Shown here in pieces: positions 34,288-44,489 of a DNA stretch of 64,000 nt. The stretch covers positions 68,592 through 132,591 of the forward strand of contig CAISJV010000052.1 of NCBI GenBank assembly GCA_903885795.1, read 5' to 3'. The position numbers were made by a program, and so were the translations under genes. Each line of letters starts with the position of its first letter. Within the stretch, counting starts at the first letter, position 1. This stretch comes from an uncultured delta proteobacterium. Its GTDB lineage: Bacteria; Desulfobacterota; Syntrophia; Syntrophales; UBA8958. The notes beneath the pieces were generated by a model. It had not been told where the DNA came from, made no database searches, and worked only from the letters and a program-made list of their open reading frames with translations.

Positions 34288-36972
34288 TTGCCAACTGAAA
34301 AAATCACCCTCTCCCAGCTCGAATCCTTCCTTTTCAAGTCTGCCGATATTCTGCGTGGCAAGATGGACGCCTCGGAGTTCAAGGAATTTATCTTCGGCAT
34401 GCTCTTCCTCAAACGTCTCTCCGATGAGTTCGATCGCAAGCGTGAGCAACTGCGGAAGAAAGACTTTGTCCACCTGAAGGATCAGCCCGATCTCATCAAA
34501 GAGCTGCTGGAAGACAAGACCTCTTATGGCGAGACCTTTTTCGTTCCCCCGCGCGCCCGCTGGCACGAACCCTGGATCGACAATAACGGTGATCCGGTTC
34601 CGGCGTTGAAGGATCTGAAATATGACATCGGCAACATGCTCAACAAGGCCATTGCCGCCGTAGAAGAAGAAAATGACGCCCTGGCGGGGGTGCTCAAGAA
34701 CAACATCGATTTCAACGCTGTCAAAGGCAAGACCAAGATCCCCGATCAAAAATGGAAGGACCTGCTGGACCACTTCAACCAGCCCCGGTTCGTCCTGGTC
34801 AATGACAACTTCGAGTTTCCCGACCTGCTCGGTGCGGCCTACGAATACCTGATAAAGTTCTTTGCCGACAGCGCGGGCAAAAAAGGCGGCGAGTTCTACA
34901 CCCCCGCCGAGGTGGTGCGCCTATTGGTGCAGATCACCAAGCCCGAGGCAGGCAACGAAATCTACGACCCCACCGCTGGGTCCGGTGGCTTTCTGATTCA
35001 ATCACACCAATACGTGGAGGAGCAAGGACAAGATCCCAACGATCTGGCGCTCTACGGCCAGGACTCCAACGGCACCGTCTGGTCGATCTGCAACATGAAC
35101 ATGATTCTTCACAATATTACCCGCTTCACCATCGAAAACGGCGACACCTTGGAAAACCCGCTGATTCTGGAAAACGGTCAGGTGCGCAAGTTCGACCGCG
35201 TGCTGGCCAATCCGCCCTTCTCGCAGAACTACAGCCGCGCCACCTTAAAATTCCCCTCTCGTTTCCGCGAATGGTGCCCCGAGACCGGCAAAAAGGCAGA
35301 TTTGATGTTCGTGCAGCACATGCTGGCCAGCCTCAAGCCGCGCGGCCACATGGCCACCATCATGCCCCACGGCGTGCTCTTTCGCGGCGGCAAGGAGAAG
35401 CTGATTCGCGAGATCTTTATCAATGACGACGTGATCGAGGCCATCATCAGCCTGCCCCCCGGCCTGTTTTACGGCACCGGCATCCCCGCCTGCGTCATCG
35501 TAGCCAACAAGAACAAGCCCGAAGCCATGAAGGACAAGGTGCTGTTTATCAATGCCGACCGCGAATACGCCGAGGGCAAGGCTCAGAACAAACTGCGCCC
35601 CGAAGACGTCGAAAAAATCGACTTCGCCTTCACCCATAAGCTGGAAATTCCCAAATACAGCCGCCTGGTGGACAGGGCCGAAATCGTCGAAACTCATGAT
35701 TACAACCTCAACATCCGCCGCTATGTGGACAACACCCCCGATCCGGAACCGGAGGATGTGCAGGCCCACCTGATCGGCTGCATTCCCGAGGCCGAGGTCG
35801 CAGCCCGTGCGGCCGACTTTGCCCGCTTCGGGATAAAACCGGATACCCTCTTCCAGCCCGCACGCTCCGGCTACCTCTCTTTCCGCTCCGAGATTGAAAC
35901 CAAATCCGCCATCAAGGCCATGCTCGCAGCCGACCCGGCGCTGCGACAGACCGTCGCCGCTCACCACGACGCCCTGGAAGTCTGGTGGGCCGTGGCCCGG
36001 GAAGACTTTTCCGGGTTGCAGGGTGGCAAAAAAATGCCCGAAGTCCGCCACGAACTGCTGACCACCCTGAAAGACAAGCTCATACCCGTGAACGTTCTCG
36101 ATGAGTTCAAAAGCGCCGGGGTGTTTGTGAACTGGTGGCAACAGATCCGTTATGACCTGAAAACCATAATCTCCACCGGCTGGCACCATAGCTTGATTCC
36201 CGATAACTATCTCATCGCCGCCTTCTTCCAGACCGATGCCGACGAGATTGAAACACTGGAAGCACAGATCAGCGAGGCCCAGAGCGAGCTTGCCGAGGCG
36301 GTGGAAACGGCGCAGGAAGTGGCCGCGTATGAGCCGGAAGAGGACGAAACCGTCACCGCCGCCGTCATCAAGAAGGCCCTCAAGGACCTGATCGACGACC
36401 TCAAAGGCAGCACGGGCGACTCTGCTCGCAAAGAACTGATAAACCTCCAAGCCCAGGAAAATGCCATCACCGCCATTGAAAAGCGCATCAAAGACAGCAG
36501 GGCCGCACTGAAAGCCAAAACCGATGAACTGGAACTCAAACTCCAGCTCAAACGCCTGGGAGGCGACGAGTTCAAGGCCGAGAGCCGGGAGCTGCTCCGG
36601 CAGGTGGACGCCCAACTGGCGAACATCGATAATAACAGCAAAGACGACAAGAAGAAAATTACCGCCCTGAACAAGGATAAAGCCGCCCTGCAAGCCCGGA
36701 TAGTCAAAACCGACGCACTCCTCGCCGCCATCGGTGGACAACTCACCGCCGAGGAGGCCCGCAGTCTGATCCTTAAAAAGCTTTATGACCTCGCCCACAA
36801 CGAGCTGAACCGCTATCTGAATGCCGAAAAGCGCGGGTTATTTGCGGTGGTGGAAAACCTCTGGGACAAATACGCCGTCTCCAGCCGCGAACTGGAGAGG
36901 GAACGTTCCGAAACCCTGAAAACCCTGGACGGTTTTCTGCGGGGTCTGGGATATTTTGGAGAAACATCATGA
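34288..36972 (+). CDS. hsdM: Type I restriction-modification methyltransferase subunit HsdM (long form)
   Basis: Adenine-N6 methyltransferase of a type I system. SAM motif [15 protein letters not shown] (about 226-240) and catalytic NPPF in [10 protein letters not shown] (about 305-314) are present. [21 protein letters not shown] follows. At 894 residues it is far longer than canonical HsdM (about 500). The extra C-terminal part (beyond 540) is mostly charged helices with coiled-coil character, e.g. [20 protein letters not shown]. The first codon is TTG at 34288, with AGGAG 11 bases ahead; no ATG fits better. Its TGA overlaps the next ATG. It is the first gene of the operon that also holds hsdS and hsdR. 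Confidence 0.94.
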   Translation: MPTEKITLSQLESFLFKSADILRGKMDASEFKEFIFGMLFLKRLSDEFDRKREQLRKKDFVHLKDQPDLIKELLEDKTSYGETFFVPPRARWHEPWIDNNGDPVPALKDLKYDIGNMLNKAIAAVEEENDALAGVLKNNIDFNAVKGKTKIPDQKWKDLLDHFNQPRFVLVNDNFEFPDLLGAAYEYLIKFFADSAGKKGGEFYTPAEVVRLLVQITKPEAGNEIYDPTAGSGGFLIQSHQYVEEQGQDPNDLALYGQDSNGTVWSICNMNMILHNITRFTIENGDTLENPLILENGQVRKFDRVLANPPFSQNYSRATLKFPSRFREWCPETGKKADLMFVQHMLASLKPRGHMATIMPHGVLFRGGKEKLIREIFINDDVIEAIISLPPGLFYGTGIPACVIVANKNKPEAMKDKVLFINADREYAEGKAQNKLRPEDVEKIDFAFTHKLEIPKYSRLVDRAEIVETHDYNLNIRRYVDNTPDPEPEDVQAHLIGCIPEAEVAARAADFARFGIKPDTLFQPARSGYLSFRSEIETKSAIKAMLAADPALRQTVAAHHDALEVWWAVAREDFSGLQGGKKMPEVRHELLTTLKDKLIPVNVLDEFKSAGVFVNWWQQIRYDLKTIISTGWHHSLIPDNYLIAAFFQTDADEIETLEAQISEAQSELAEAVETAQEVAAYEPEEDETVTAAVIKKALKDLIDDLKGSTGDSARKELINLQAQENAITAIEKRIKDSRAALKAKTDELELKLQLKRLGGDEFKAESRELLRQVDAQLANIDNNSKDDKKKITALNKDKAALQARIVKTDALLAAIGGQLTAEEARSLILKKLYDLAHNELNRYLNAEKRGLFAVVENLWDKYAVSSRELERERSETLKTLDGFLRGLGYFGETS

Positions 36973-38516
36973 GCCAGACTCGGGTCTTCATCAGCAGTGT
37001 ACAAAAGGAGTTTGCCGAAGAGCGCAAGGCGCTTCGGGACTTTCTGCGGGGAGATCCTCTTTTGCGGCGGTTCTTTGATGTTTTCCTTTTTGAAGATGCC
37101 CCGGCTAAAGATCGACGGGCGGACGAATTATACCTGGAGGAGGTAGAGAAATCCTCAATTTATGTCGGGCTTTTCGGAAATGAATACGGCATCCCCGACA
37201 AAAAAGGCCTTTCGCCCACCCATATGGAATTTTTACTTGCAACGGAACTCAAAAAACATCGCCTAATTTTTGTAAAAGGCGCCGCCGACAGCGCCCGCAA
37301 ACCGCAGATGAAGACCCTGATTAAAGAGGCCGAGTCACAACTGGTACGCCAACGCTTTTCCACGTCTGCCGACTTGATTTCCGGCGTCTATGCCAGTCTG
37401 ATCGACTATCTTGCCGATAAGGAATTGCTGCGATTCGGGCCTTTTGATGCCTCCATTTGCGAAGATGCCGGGCTTAAGGATATCTCGACCGCAAAGGTGA
37501 AGTGGTTTCTGGAACTGGCGCGTGCCTCCCGGGATTTTCCGCTGAAGGCCGGGACCGATGTCCGGACTGTCCTTTCCCATCTGCGGCTTCTAAAACAAGA
37601 GCTGCCCACCAATGCGGCGATCCTTCTTTTTGGCAAAGATCCCCAGCGCTTCATCTACTCTTCCGAAGTGAAGTGCGCACACTTTCATGGCACGCAGGTT
37701 CAGAAGCCTATTCCTTTTTATCAGGTCTACAAGGGGAATCTCTTTGAGTTGGTCGACCAGGCAGTCAATTTCGTCCTTTCCAAGATCGATCTGGCCGTGG
37801 GTACAAGGGCCGTAAGCATCCAGGCGCCCGTTGCTTACGAAATACCGCCGGAGGTGATCACGGAAGCCATTGTCAACGCCGTGGCTCACCGCGACTATAA
37901 CAGCACGGCCAGTGTGCAGGTCATGCTTTTTTCGGATCGCCTTGAGGTCTGGAACCCCGGCGCTCTGCCGCCTGTCCTTACCCTTAAGTCTCTGTTGAAA
38001 CCCCATGGTTCCTTTCCGAAAAACCCCCTGGTCGCCGAGCCGCTTTACTTGACAAAATATATTGAGCGCATGGGCACCGGCATTCGGGATATGGTGGACC
38101 GCTGCCGCATTGCTGGATTATCGGACCCGGAGTTTAAGCTCACCGACGGCTTCGTCGCCACTGTTTACCGGAAGCCTGGCGTGGCTTTTGAAGCTGTAAG
38201 CAAGGCATCGGGGCAAATGAGGCCACCGATACCTGCGGACCAAGTCGGGACCAAGTCGGGACTAAGTAGGGACCAAGTCGAAATGCTCCGTCAGTGCCTT
38301 AAAGATCAGTCGATCGCCAATCTTATGGTTATTGCCGGGAGAACAAACAGGACCAAGTTCAGGGACCAGGTGCTTAATCCGCTGGTCGAAATGGGTCTCA
38401 TCGAAATGACCATTCCCGGCAAACCCACAAGCAGCAAGCAGAAATACAGGCTTACCAAGAAGGGGCGCAACCTCATCGCGAAACTGGCGAAGGAGGCTGG
38501 GAGTGATGGAAAGTAG
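36969..38516 (+). CDS. DUF4062-GHKL ATPase-winged helix protein
   Basis: A 515-residue protein with three parts. Residues about 1-150 are DUF4062 ([36 protein letters not shown]), a TIR-like fold found in STAND and other defence proteins. The middle is a GHKL-type ATPase resembling COG2865 regulators: [12 protein letters not shown] (N box, about 298-309) and [13 protein letters not shown]. The C terminus, after an unusual repeat-encoded linker ([14 protein letters not shown]), is a winged helix ([23 protein letters not shown]) that the Fic protein of this operon also carries. It overlaps hsdM (ATGA). Its role in restriction is unknown; regulation or an abortive response are guesses. Confidence 0.85.
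   Translation: MSQTRVFISSVQKEFAEERKALRDFLRGDPLLRRFFDVFLFEDAPAKDRRADELYLEEVEKSSIYVGLFGNEYGIPDKKGLSPTHMEFLLATELKKHRLIFVKGAADSARKPQMKTLIKEAESQLVRQRFSTSADLISGVYASLIDYLADKELLRFGPFDASICEDAGLKDISTAKVKWFLELARASRDFPLKAGTDVRTVLSHLRLLKQELPTNAAILLFGKDPQRFIYSSEVKCAHFHGTQVQKPIPFYQVYKGNLFELVDQAVNFVLSKIDLAVGTRAVSIQAPVAYEIPPEVITEAIVNAVAHRDYNSTASVQVMLFSDRLEVWNPGALPPVLTLKSLLKPHGSFPKNPLVAEPLYLTKYIERMGTGIRDMVDRCRIAGLSDPEFKLTDGFVATVYRKPGVAFEAVSKASGQMRPPIPADQVGTKSGLSRDQVEMLRQCLKDQSIANLMVIAGRTNRTKFRDQVLNPLVEMGLIEMTIPGKPTSSKQKYRLTKKGRNLIAKLAKEAGSDGK
38235..38278 (+). repeat. Four 11-bp tandem repeats inside the DUF4062-GHKL gene
   Basis: GCGGACCAAGT, CGGGACCAAGT, CGGGACTAAGT, AGGGACCAAGT in direct tandem. Since 11 is not a multiple of three, gain or loss of one unit shifts the frame just before the C-terminal winged helix. 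The four units encode the hydrophilic linker [15 protein letters not shown]. Confidence 0.85.
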
Positions 38517-38808
38517 AACATGGAATCGCAACACCCTTGAATTCCTCGGCATATGGGAACTACTTCACAACCCTGATTTTAAAGGTGGCGAATTCGAGAC
38601 CTTTAAAACACAAGCGGGGCTCAACAGTTTCCATCTCACACCACGCAAATGGATAGATGCCACCGGAGCTATCGAAATCCAATCACGGGCAGGTCGCTTT
38701 GGCGGTACGTATGCCCACAAAAGTGAACATGAAGGAATTGAGGGACGGCACGGAGGCCGATGGAAAGCAAAACGGAACCGCAGATGGATGACCTTGTCAA
38801 GTCGATAG
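38506..38808 (+). CDS. Truncated KilA-N domain protein
   Basis: The first 71 residues are a clear KilA-N DNA-binding fragment: LEFLGIWELLHNPDFKGGEF, LTPRKWIDATGAIEI, and RFGGTYAHK. Normal members continue with a DIAFEFASWIS-type helix, but here the sequence changes at residue 71 to SEHEGIEGRHGG and ends in Arg-rich out-of-frame residues. An internal deletion joining it to the start of the next gene is the simplest reading. It probably lacks function. ATG 38506 is used (a GTG lies one codon earlier), and the gene overlaps the DUF4062 gene by 11 bases. Confidence 0.65.
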   Translation: MESRTWNRNTLEFLGIWELLHNPDFKGGEFETFKTQAGLNSFHLTPRKWIDATGAIEIQSRAGRFGGTYAHKSEHEGIEGRHGGRWKAKRNRRWMTLSSR

Positions 38809-39086
38809 GCGGACTCGCAAAGGCACGCAATGAGCTTGCACATCAGGCTGAGCAACAATATGCGCCGGAAGTGGCGGACATCCTGCGAACCCAATGCCGT
38901 GATCCCAAACGTATCGAACATCTGCTTGACGGCATGCTCGATTTTTGCTTCTACCCTGCGATGCTGTGCTTATATAAGAAACTCTGCCGATATTACTTCG
39001 AAATAGACCCGAAGGCAACCGCTTCGTATGTCTATGTCTATCGTGACATGTGGGATGATGGCGAGAATGTGAAGGGTGTAAGATGA
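38760..39086 (+). CDS. Hypothetical helical protein of type I restriction operon, probably frameshifted
   Basis: The 108-residue product (DDLVKSIGGLAKARNELAHQ to YRDMWDDGENVKG) is helical, with a conserved-looking RIEHLLDGMLDFCFYPAMLCLYKKLCRYYFEIDP core. I have no function for it. RNELAH fits the RX4H pattern of HEPN ribonucleases, but that may be chance. A better start, ATG 38729 (MKELRDGTEADGKQNGTADG), is in another frame and would run into this one if one copy of the doubled GATG at 38783-38790 were removed. So the gene is likely frameshifted by a 4-base duplication. Its TGA overlaps the hsdS ATG. Confidence 0.6.
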   Translation: MESKTEPQMDDLVKSIGGLAKARNELAHQAEQQYAPEVADILRTQCRDPKRIEHLLDGMLDFCFYPAMLCLYKKLCRYYFEIDPKATASYVYVYRDMWDDGENVKGVR

Positions 39087-40258
39087 AGACTGTGGAAGGT
39101 TGGAGTTCATTCGCCATTGAACAATGTTGTGATATCCTCGATAGCATGCGGGTACCAGTGAATGCTGAAGACAGAAATAAGCGTATTGGTGAAATTCCAT
39201 ACTATGGGGCAAATGGTTTGCAGGGATATATTGATGATTTTATCTTTGACGAACCGCTAATACTTGTCGCTGAAGACGGCGGTTGTTTCGACGAGTTTGC
39301 TACTCGTCCGATTGCATACCGTGTCAAAGGGAAAAGCTGGGTTAACAATCACGCACATGTACTCCGTGCGAAAGAAGCGTTCTGCCAGGACGCCATATTT
39401 TACAATCTTGAACACAAAGATATTCAGTCCTTTATTGTTGGGGGAACACGATCCAAACTGAATCAGGTTGCCCTCCGGTCGATAACATTCACTCTTCCTA
39501 CCTCCAAAACAGAGCAAGCCAAAATCGCCGAGATCCTCTCGACAGTGGACCGGGCGATTGAACAGACCGAGGCGTTGATTGCCAAGCAGCAGCGCATCAA
39601 GACCGGCCTGATGCAGGACCTCCTCACCGGCGGCATCGACGAACACGGCAACCTCCGCTCCGAACAAACCCATCAATTTAAAGACTCCCCCCTGGGCAGG
39701 ATTCCTGTGGAATGGAAGGCAACTCAAATAATTAAGGCAGCATCATTACAAAGAGGGCACGACATTACAGCAGGCGAATTATTAGATGGCCCATATCCCG
39801 TTGTCTCATCGAGTGGCATTATCGGCTGGCACCGCGAATACACATCTAACGGTCCTAACGTCGTTGTTGGGAGAAAAGGAACCATCGGGAACGTGCATTA
39901 TCTGCAAGAAAAATTTTGGGCTCACGATACGAGCCTCTATGTCACAAATTTCTACGGGAACGATGAAAAGTTTTTTTACTATCTGTTTATTCATCTTGAC
40001 CTTGCACGTTTTGGAACAAAGTCAGGTTCTCCTTCCCTGAACCGGAATGATATACACCCTATATGGATAGGCTTACCGATATCAACAGAGCAGAGTCAAA
40101 TAGCAAATATCCTTACGGAGTGTGACCGCCAAACTAATTCGCATTGCTCCAATTTGGCTAAGGTAAAACGTCTGAAGATCGCCCTCATGCAAGACCTGCT
40201 CACAGGCAAGAAGCGCGTCACCGACCTGCTGGATGACACGGAGGCTGTAGTTTTATGA
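39083..40258 (+). CDS. hsdS: Type I restriction-modification specificity subunit HsdS
   Basis: DNA target-recognition subunit, 391 residues. Two recognition domains (about 1-145 and 200-345) are each followed by the conserved helical spacer. The first is SKTEQAKIAEILSTVDRAIEQTEALIAKQQRIKTGLMQDLLTG and the second EQSQIANILTECDRQTNSH to ALMQDLLTGKKRVTDLL. Second-domain residues KATQIIKAASLQRGHDI and VVGRKGTIGNVHYL are typical. Start ATG overlaps the preceding stop. As usual for this subunit, the recognition sequence cannot be read from it. It is complete, so the restriction system may be active. Confidence 0.94.
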   Translation: MKTVEGWSSFAIEQCCDILDSMRVPVNAEDRNKRIGEIPYYGANGLQGYIDDFIFDEPLILVAEDGGCFDEFATRPIAYRVKGKSWVNNHAHVLRAKEAFCQDAIFYNLEHKDIQSFIVGGTRSKLNQVALRSITFTLPTSKTEQAKIAEILSTVDRAIEQTEALIAKQQRIKTGLMQDLLTGGIDEHGNLRSEQTHQFKDSPLGRIPVEWKATQIIKAASLQRGHDITAGELLDGPYPVVSSSGIIGWHREYTSNGPNVVVGRKGTIGNVHYLQEKFWAHDTSLYVTNFYGNDEKFFYYLFIHLDLARFGTKSGSPSLNRNDIHPIWIGLPISTEQSQIANILTECDRQTNSHCSNLAKVKRLKIALMQDLLTGKKRVTDLLDDTEAVVL

Positions 40259-40279
40259 GTGACCCTGGGAGCGTGAAAG

Positions 40280-41302
40280 ATGACTGACCGATACACCCCA
40301 CCTTACCGCATCACCCCCGCCATTCTGCATAGTATCGAGGAGATCGGCGAGGCTTTGGGGAAACTCCGGGCGGGATCTGACAGTGCTGTTGTTCCCGCTC
40401 TGCGGCGCGGTAACCGCATCAAAACCGTTCAGGCATCGCTGGCCATCGAAGGCAACACGCTGAGTATCGAGCAGGTCACGGCGGTGCTTTTCGGCAAACG
40501 GGTGTTGGCGCAACCCCATGAAATTCAGGAGGTGCGCAACGCCTTTGCCGCTTACGAGAAACTCTCAGACTGGACCGCGCATTCTCGAAAGGATCTGCTT
40601 GCCGCGCATGGCCTGCTGATGGCCGGGCTGGTTGATGAAACCGGGCGTCTCCGTTCCGGCGGGGTCGGTATCCAGCGGGGCGGGGAGGTAATCCACATTG
40701 CGCCGCCGCCTGGGCGGGTGCCCGCACTCATGGACGATCTACTCGCCTGGCTGGAAAATACCGACGAGCATCCCCTTGTCGCCAGTTGTGTCTTCCACTA
40801 TGAATTCGAGTTCATCCATCCTTTCGAGGATGGCAACGGCAGGTTGGGACGTCTCTGGCAGACGCTCATCCTAAGCCACTGGCGGCCGATCTTTGGCCTC
40901 CTCCCGGTGGAGAGTATCATCCGCGACCGCCAACAGGACTACTATGCCGCCCTCGGTCAAGCTGACCATACGGCCGATGCCACCGCATTCATCGAATTTA
41001 TGCTTGCCGCCATTCTGCGGGCCATTGAAGAGTTAGCCCTCGCGAGCGATCAAGAAAGCGACTATCAAAGCGACCAAGTAATGCGGCTAATCCGCGCCCT
41101 GCGGAAATCGCAACGCAGCGCATCCGACCTCATGACCGAACTGGGGCTCTCCCACCGGCCCACGTTCCGCAAAAACTATCTCCACCCGGCACTGGAGGCG
41201 GGGCTGATCGAGATGACCCAACCCGACACGCCCCGCACCCGCAACCAGAAATACCTGCTGACAGCGTTGGGTATGCAACGGTTGAACAGAGAGGACGTCT
41301 GA
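40280..41302 (+). CDS. Fic-family protein with winged-helix C terminus
   Basis: Predicted AMP-transferring (or related) enzyme of 340 residues. The Fic active loop HPFEDGNGRLGR starts near residue 180. The class II inhibitory helix motif SLAIEGN (S53...E57-G58) precedes it, so activity is expected to be self-inhibited. The C-terminal 70 residues (LGLSHRPTFRKNYLHPALEAGLIEMTQPDTP) are a winged helix closely like that of the DUF4062-GHKL protein in the same operon. The gene sits between hsdS and hsdR; its TGA overlaps the hsdR ATG by one base, indicating operon membership. Target unknown. Confidence 0.9.
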   Translation: MTDRYTPPYRITPAILHSIEEIGEALGKLRAGSDSAVVPALRRGNRIKTVQASLAIEGNTLSIEQVTAVLFGKRVLAQPHEIQEVRNAFAAYEKLSDWTAHSRKDLLAAHGLLMAGLVDETGRLRSGGVGIQRGGEVIHIAPPPGRVPALMDDLLAWLENTDEHPLVASCVFHYEFEFIHPFEDGNGRLGRLWQTLILSHWRPIFGLLPVESIIRDRQQDYYAALGQADHTADATAFIEFMLAAILRAIEELALASDQESDYQSDQVMRLIRALRKSQRSASDLMTELGLSHRPTFRKNYLHPALEAGLIEMTQPDTPRTRNQKYLLTALGMQRLNREDV

Positions 41303-44300
41303 TGATCCAGGACAAAACGCCCCACTACATCAAGCTCGACGAACGCAACCATGTCGAGAAACCCCTCCTTGATCAGCTCGATGGGCTTGGCTGGGAAATC
41401 ATCGATCTCGACGGCAAGCAGCACCCCGGCGACAGCTACCGCCAGAGCTTTACCGAGGTGGTGATGCTGAAGGTGTTGCGGGAGCAACTCAAGGTCATCA
41501 ACGACTGGCTGGAAGACGATCAGGTGGAGGAGGTGGTCAAACAACTCACTGCAGGTTTTCCGGGGAACGATCTGATTAAAAACAATCGCCATGTCTTCAC
41601 CCTGCTTCTGGAAAGCACCAGCGTTAGCGAGAACCGCCGGACTGGCGAGAAGAGCCCGACGGTTTGCTTTGTGGACTTCACCCACCGGGACAACAACCGT
41701 TTTATCGCCGTCTGCCAGCTCAAGGTGCGCATTCTGGGCACTGAGCACCACATGGTCCCGGACATCGTCCTGTTTCTGAACGGCCTGCCGGTGGGGGTGA
41801 TCGAGTGCAAGTCGCCCAAGGTCAAAGACGCCATCCCCGAGGCCATCGACCAGATGCTGCGTTACAGCGAACAGCGCGGCGCCAAAGGCGAAGGCAGCGC
41901 CCCGCTTTTTTATTACAACCAGATCGTGATTGCCACCTGCCGGAATGAGGCCAAGTTCGGCACCATCACGACGCATGGCGAGAAACACTTCTACCGCTGG
42001 GCTGATCCCTATCCCCGCACGGTGGACGACCTCCCCCACGGCGGCAGCGGCCCCAACGATCAGCAGCGCCTGGTCGCCGGGATGCTCGACCGCGACAACC
42101 TGCTTGATCTTACCCGCACCTTCACCCTCTTTTCGACCAACGACAAGGGCGAAACCATCAAGATCGTGGGGCGCTACCAGCAGTTCCGCGCCGTCAAACT
42201 GGCGGTAAAGCGCCTGCTGACGGGGCAAAGCCCGCGCGAGCGCAGCGGCATCATCTGGCACACCCAGGGCTCCGGAAAATCGCTGACCATGATGTTCATG
42301 GTGCGGGAGATGTATCGCCACGCCCGGCTCTCCCACTGGAAGGTGATCTTTGTGACCGATCGCACCCAACTGGAAGGCCAGTTGACTGAGACCAGCCGCA
42401 GCATCGGCTTTACGGTCAAGGTGGCCGACAGCATCAAGAAGCTCAAGGAACTGCTGCGCTCGGACTCGTCGGATCTAATCATGGCGATGATCCATAAGTT
42501 CCGTGAAGCCGACCTTACCGAGACCTTTCCGGAGTTGAATGCCGGCCCGAACATTCTGGTGATGACCGATGAGGCCCACCGCTCCCAATACGCCATGCTC
42601 GGGGCCAACCTCGACCGGGGCATCCCCAACGCCGCCCGCATCGGCTACACCGGCACGCCCATCGACAAGACGGAGCGGGTTTTCGGTGACTACATCGATA
42701 AATACACCATGCGCCAGTCCATCGATGACGGCGTGACGCTGGAGATTGTTTACGAAGGCCGCACCCACAACGCCGAAGTGGCCGATCAGACCGGCATGGA
42801 CAGAGCCTTCGCCGATGTCTTCAGCGACTACAACCTCCAGGAACGTATGGCAATTCTCGGTTACGGTTCCAGAGACGCCTATTTGGAAGCCGAGCCCACC
42901 ATCGCGGCCAAAGCCAAAGACATGGTGGCCCACTACCTGACCCATGTCTTCCCCAACGGCTACAAGGCGCAAGTAGTGGCCACTTCCCGCGAGGCGGCGG
43001 TGCGTTACAAAAAGCATATCGACGCTGCCCTGGCGACTGCCCTTGCCGATCTTAAACAGGCCAACCCGCGGAGGTTAGACCTCGACCAACTGAGTAAGCT
43101 GAAGTCGGATGTCATCATCTCCGGCAGTCACAATGACCTGCCTCACCTCAAGGCCTGCTCGGACAGTTCCCGGCACGAGGCGAGCATTAGAAGCTTCAAG
43201 ATGGCCTTCGGGAGTGAAGAGGAAGGCGTCGCCGGCGATATGGGCATCCTGATCGTGAACAATATGCTTATTACCGGCTTTGATGCCCCGGTGGAGCAGG
43301 TGATGTATCTGGACAAGGTGATTGTGGCCCACAATCTCCTTCAGGCCATCGCCCGGGTGAATCGTGTGGCCGGAGAGTCCAAGGACAAGGGCTTCGTGGT
43401 GGATTATGTGGGCATCGGCCACCACCTGAAGAATGCCATCGACACCTACGACGAGCGGGAACAGAAGGAAGTGCTCGACACCTTGAGTTTCCCCGAGGAG
43501 GAACTTCGTGAGCTCCGGGCCAGCCACGCCGCCGTCATGGATCTGCTTAAAAAACACGGCCTGACGGACCTGACCGATCACGATGCGTTCTTCGATCTAT
43601 TCTATGATGAAGATCTGCGTTTCGATTACATGCTGGCATTCAAACAACTTACCAAGTGTCTGAATGTGGTCTTTCCCGCCCGGCAGGCCCTCGACTATAT
43701 GGCCGACTATCAAGCCCTTGCCGGAATCAATGTGATGGCCGCCAAACACTTCCGCGATGAGCGCCTGAGCATGAAAGGCATCCCGCCCAAGTTGCGGGGC
43801 ATTACCGATGCTTATTTGGAGTCAAAAGGGATCGATGTGAAGATCGAGCCGATCTCCATTCTTGATGCAGATTTTCAGAAGCAGGTAGGCCATCGGAGCC
43901 GCACCAAGACCAAGGCGGCGGAGGTGGAGCACGCCATCCGCCACCACCTCGATGTCGAGCTGGACGACGATCCCGATTTGCAAGCCTCCTTTGCGGAGGC
44001 GCTGGCGGCGATTTTCAAGGATTTCCGCGACAACTGGAGCAAGATTTACGAAGAACTTGAGAGGCTGCGAACTCGCATTATCAATGTCGGCAAGGAACCG
44101 ACCTATGGGTTGCACCGCAAGAAGCAGATGCCCTTGTTCCGTATGTTCAAGCGGGAAATCTTCGGGGAAATATTTGAGCAAGGCGGCTTTCAACTGCCCG
44201 AAGGGGCGCCCGGGATAGGGGAAAAGATGAATTCGGAAGATAAAATCAGCCGCCTGGTTGATTTGACGCAGCAGTCCTTCCTCGTGGTGGAGCGGGAATT

Positions 44301-44484
44301 GAAACTCACGGGCTTTTGGGAGAGCATCCCCGCCCGCAATAAGCTCAGGGCGGATCTTCAGAATGTCCTGCTGGCGCCGGAATTCGCCAAGCTTCCCGGT
44401 GTTGTGAAGAATCGAGCTCATATTATCAGCCGGGTTATGGAATTCGCCGAAAATAAAAACGATGTCATTCTTTACGCGGAGTAA
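41302..44484 (+). CDS. hsdR: Type I restriction endonuclease subunit HsdR
   Basis: ATP-dependent translocase and nuclease subunit, 1060 residues, full length for the family. The PD-(D/E)XK nuclease motif is VPDIVLFLNGLPVGVIECKSPK (lysine of ECK about residue 170). Helicase motif I HTQGSGKSLTMMF (about 319-331), DEAHRSQY (about 422-429), RIGYTGTPID, and motif VI-like AIARVNR follow. The C terminus holds a helical HsdM-binding domain. All catalytic motifs appear intact, so a working restriction enzyme is plausible. It follows fic with a one-base overlap and is followed six bases later by a YgjP-like metallopeptidase gene. Confidence 0.95.
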   Translation: MIQDKTPHYIKLDERNHVEKPLLDQLDGLGWEIIDLDGKQHPGDSYRQSFTEVVMLKVLREQLKVINDWLEDDQVEEVVKQLTAGFPGNDLIKNNRHVFTLLLESTSVSENRRTGEKSPTVCFVDFTHRDNNRFIAVCQLKVRILGTEHHMVPDIVLFLNGLPVGVIECKSPKVKDAIPEAIDQMLRYSEQRGAKGEGSAPLFYYNQIVIATCRNEAKFGTITTHGEKHFYRWADPYPRTVDDLPHGGSGPNDQQRLVAGMLDRDNLLDLTRTFTLFSTNDKGETIKIVGRYQQFRAVKLAVKRLLTGQSPRERSGIIWHTQGSGKSLTMMFMVREMYRHARLSHWKVIFVTDRTQLEGQLTETSRSIGFTVKVADSIKKLKELLRSDSSDLIMAMIHKFREADLTETFPELNAGPNILVMTDEAHRSQYAMLGANLDRGIPNAARIGYTGTPIDKTERVFGDYIDKYTMRQSIDDGVTLEIVYEGRTHNAEVADQTGMDRAFADVFSDYNLQERMAILGYGSRDAYLEAEPTIAAKAKDMVAHYLTHVFPNGYKAQVVATSREAAVRYKKHIDAALATALADLKQANPRRLDLDQLSKLKSDVIISGSHNDLPHLKACSDSSRHEASIRSFKMAFGSEEEGVAGDMGILIVNNMLITGFDAPVEQVMYLDKVIVAHNLLQAIARVNRVAGESKDKGFVVDYVGIGHHLKNAIDTYDEREQKEVLDTLSFPEEELRELRASHAAVMDLLKKHGLTDLTDHDAFFDLFYDEDLRFDYMLAFKQLTKCLNVVFPARQALDYMADYQALAGINVMAAKHFRDERLSMKGIPPKLRGITDAYLESKGIDVKIEPISILDADFQKQVGHRSRTKTKAAEVEHAIRHHLDVELDDDPDLQASFAEALAAIFKDFRDNWSKIYEELERLRTRIINVGKEPTYGLHRKKQMPLFRMFKREIFGEIFEQGGFQLPEGAPGIGEKMNSEDKISRLVDLTQQSFLVVERELKLTGFWESIPARNKLRADLQNVLLAPEFAKLPGVVKNRAHIISRVMEFAENKNDVILYAE

Positions 44485-44489
44485 TTGCA

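Noticed and set aside
35245-36798. Minus-strand frame of 517 codons opposite hsdM
   Set aside because: Antisense shadow of hsdM with Gly/Phe/Val bias and no domain.
38235-38278. CRISPR or direct-repeat array
   Set aside because: Units are contiguous with no spacers and lie inside a coding frame; treated as a tandem repeat.
41176-42369. Minus-strand frame of 397 codons opposite hsdR
   Set aside because: Antisense shadow over intact nuclease and helicase motifs of hsdR.
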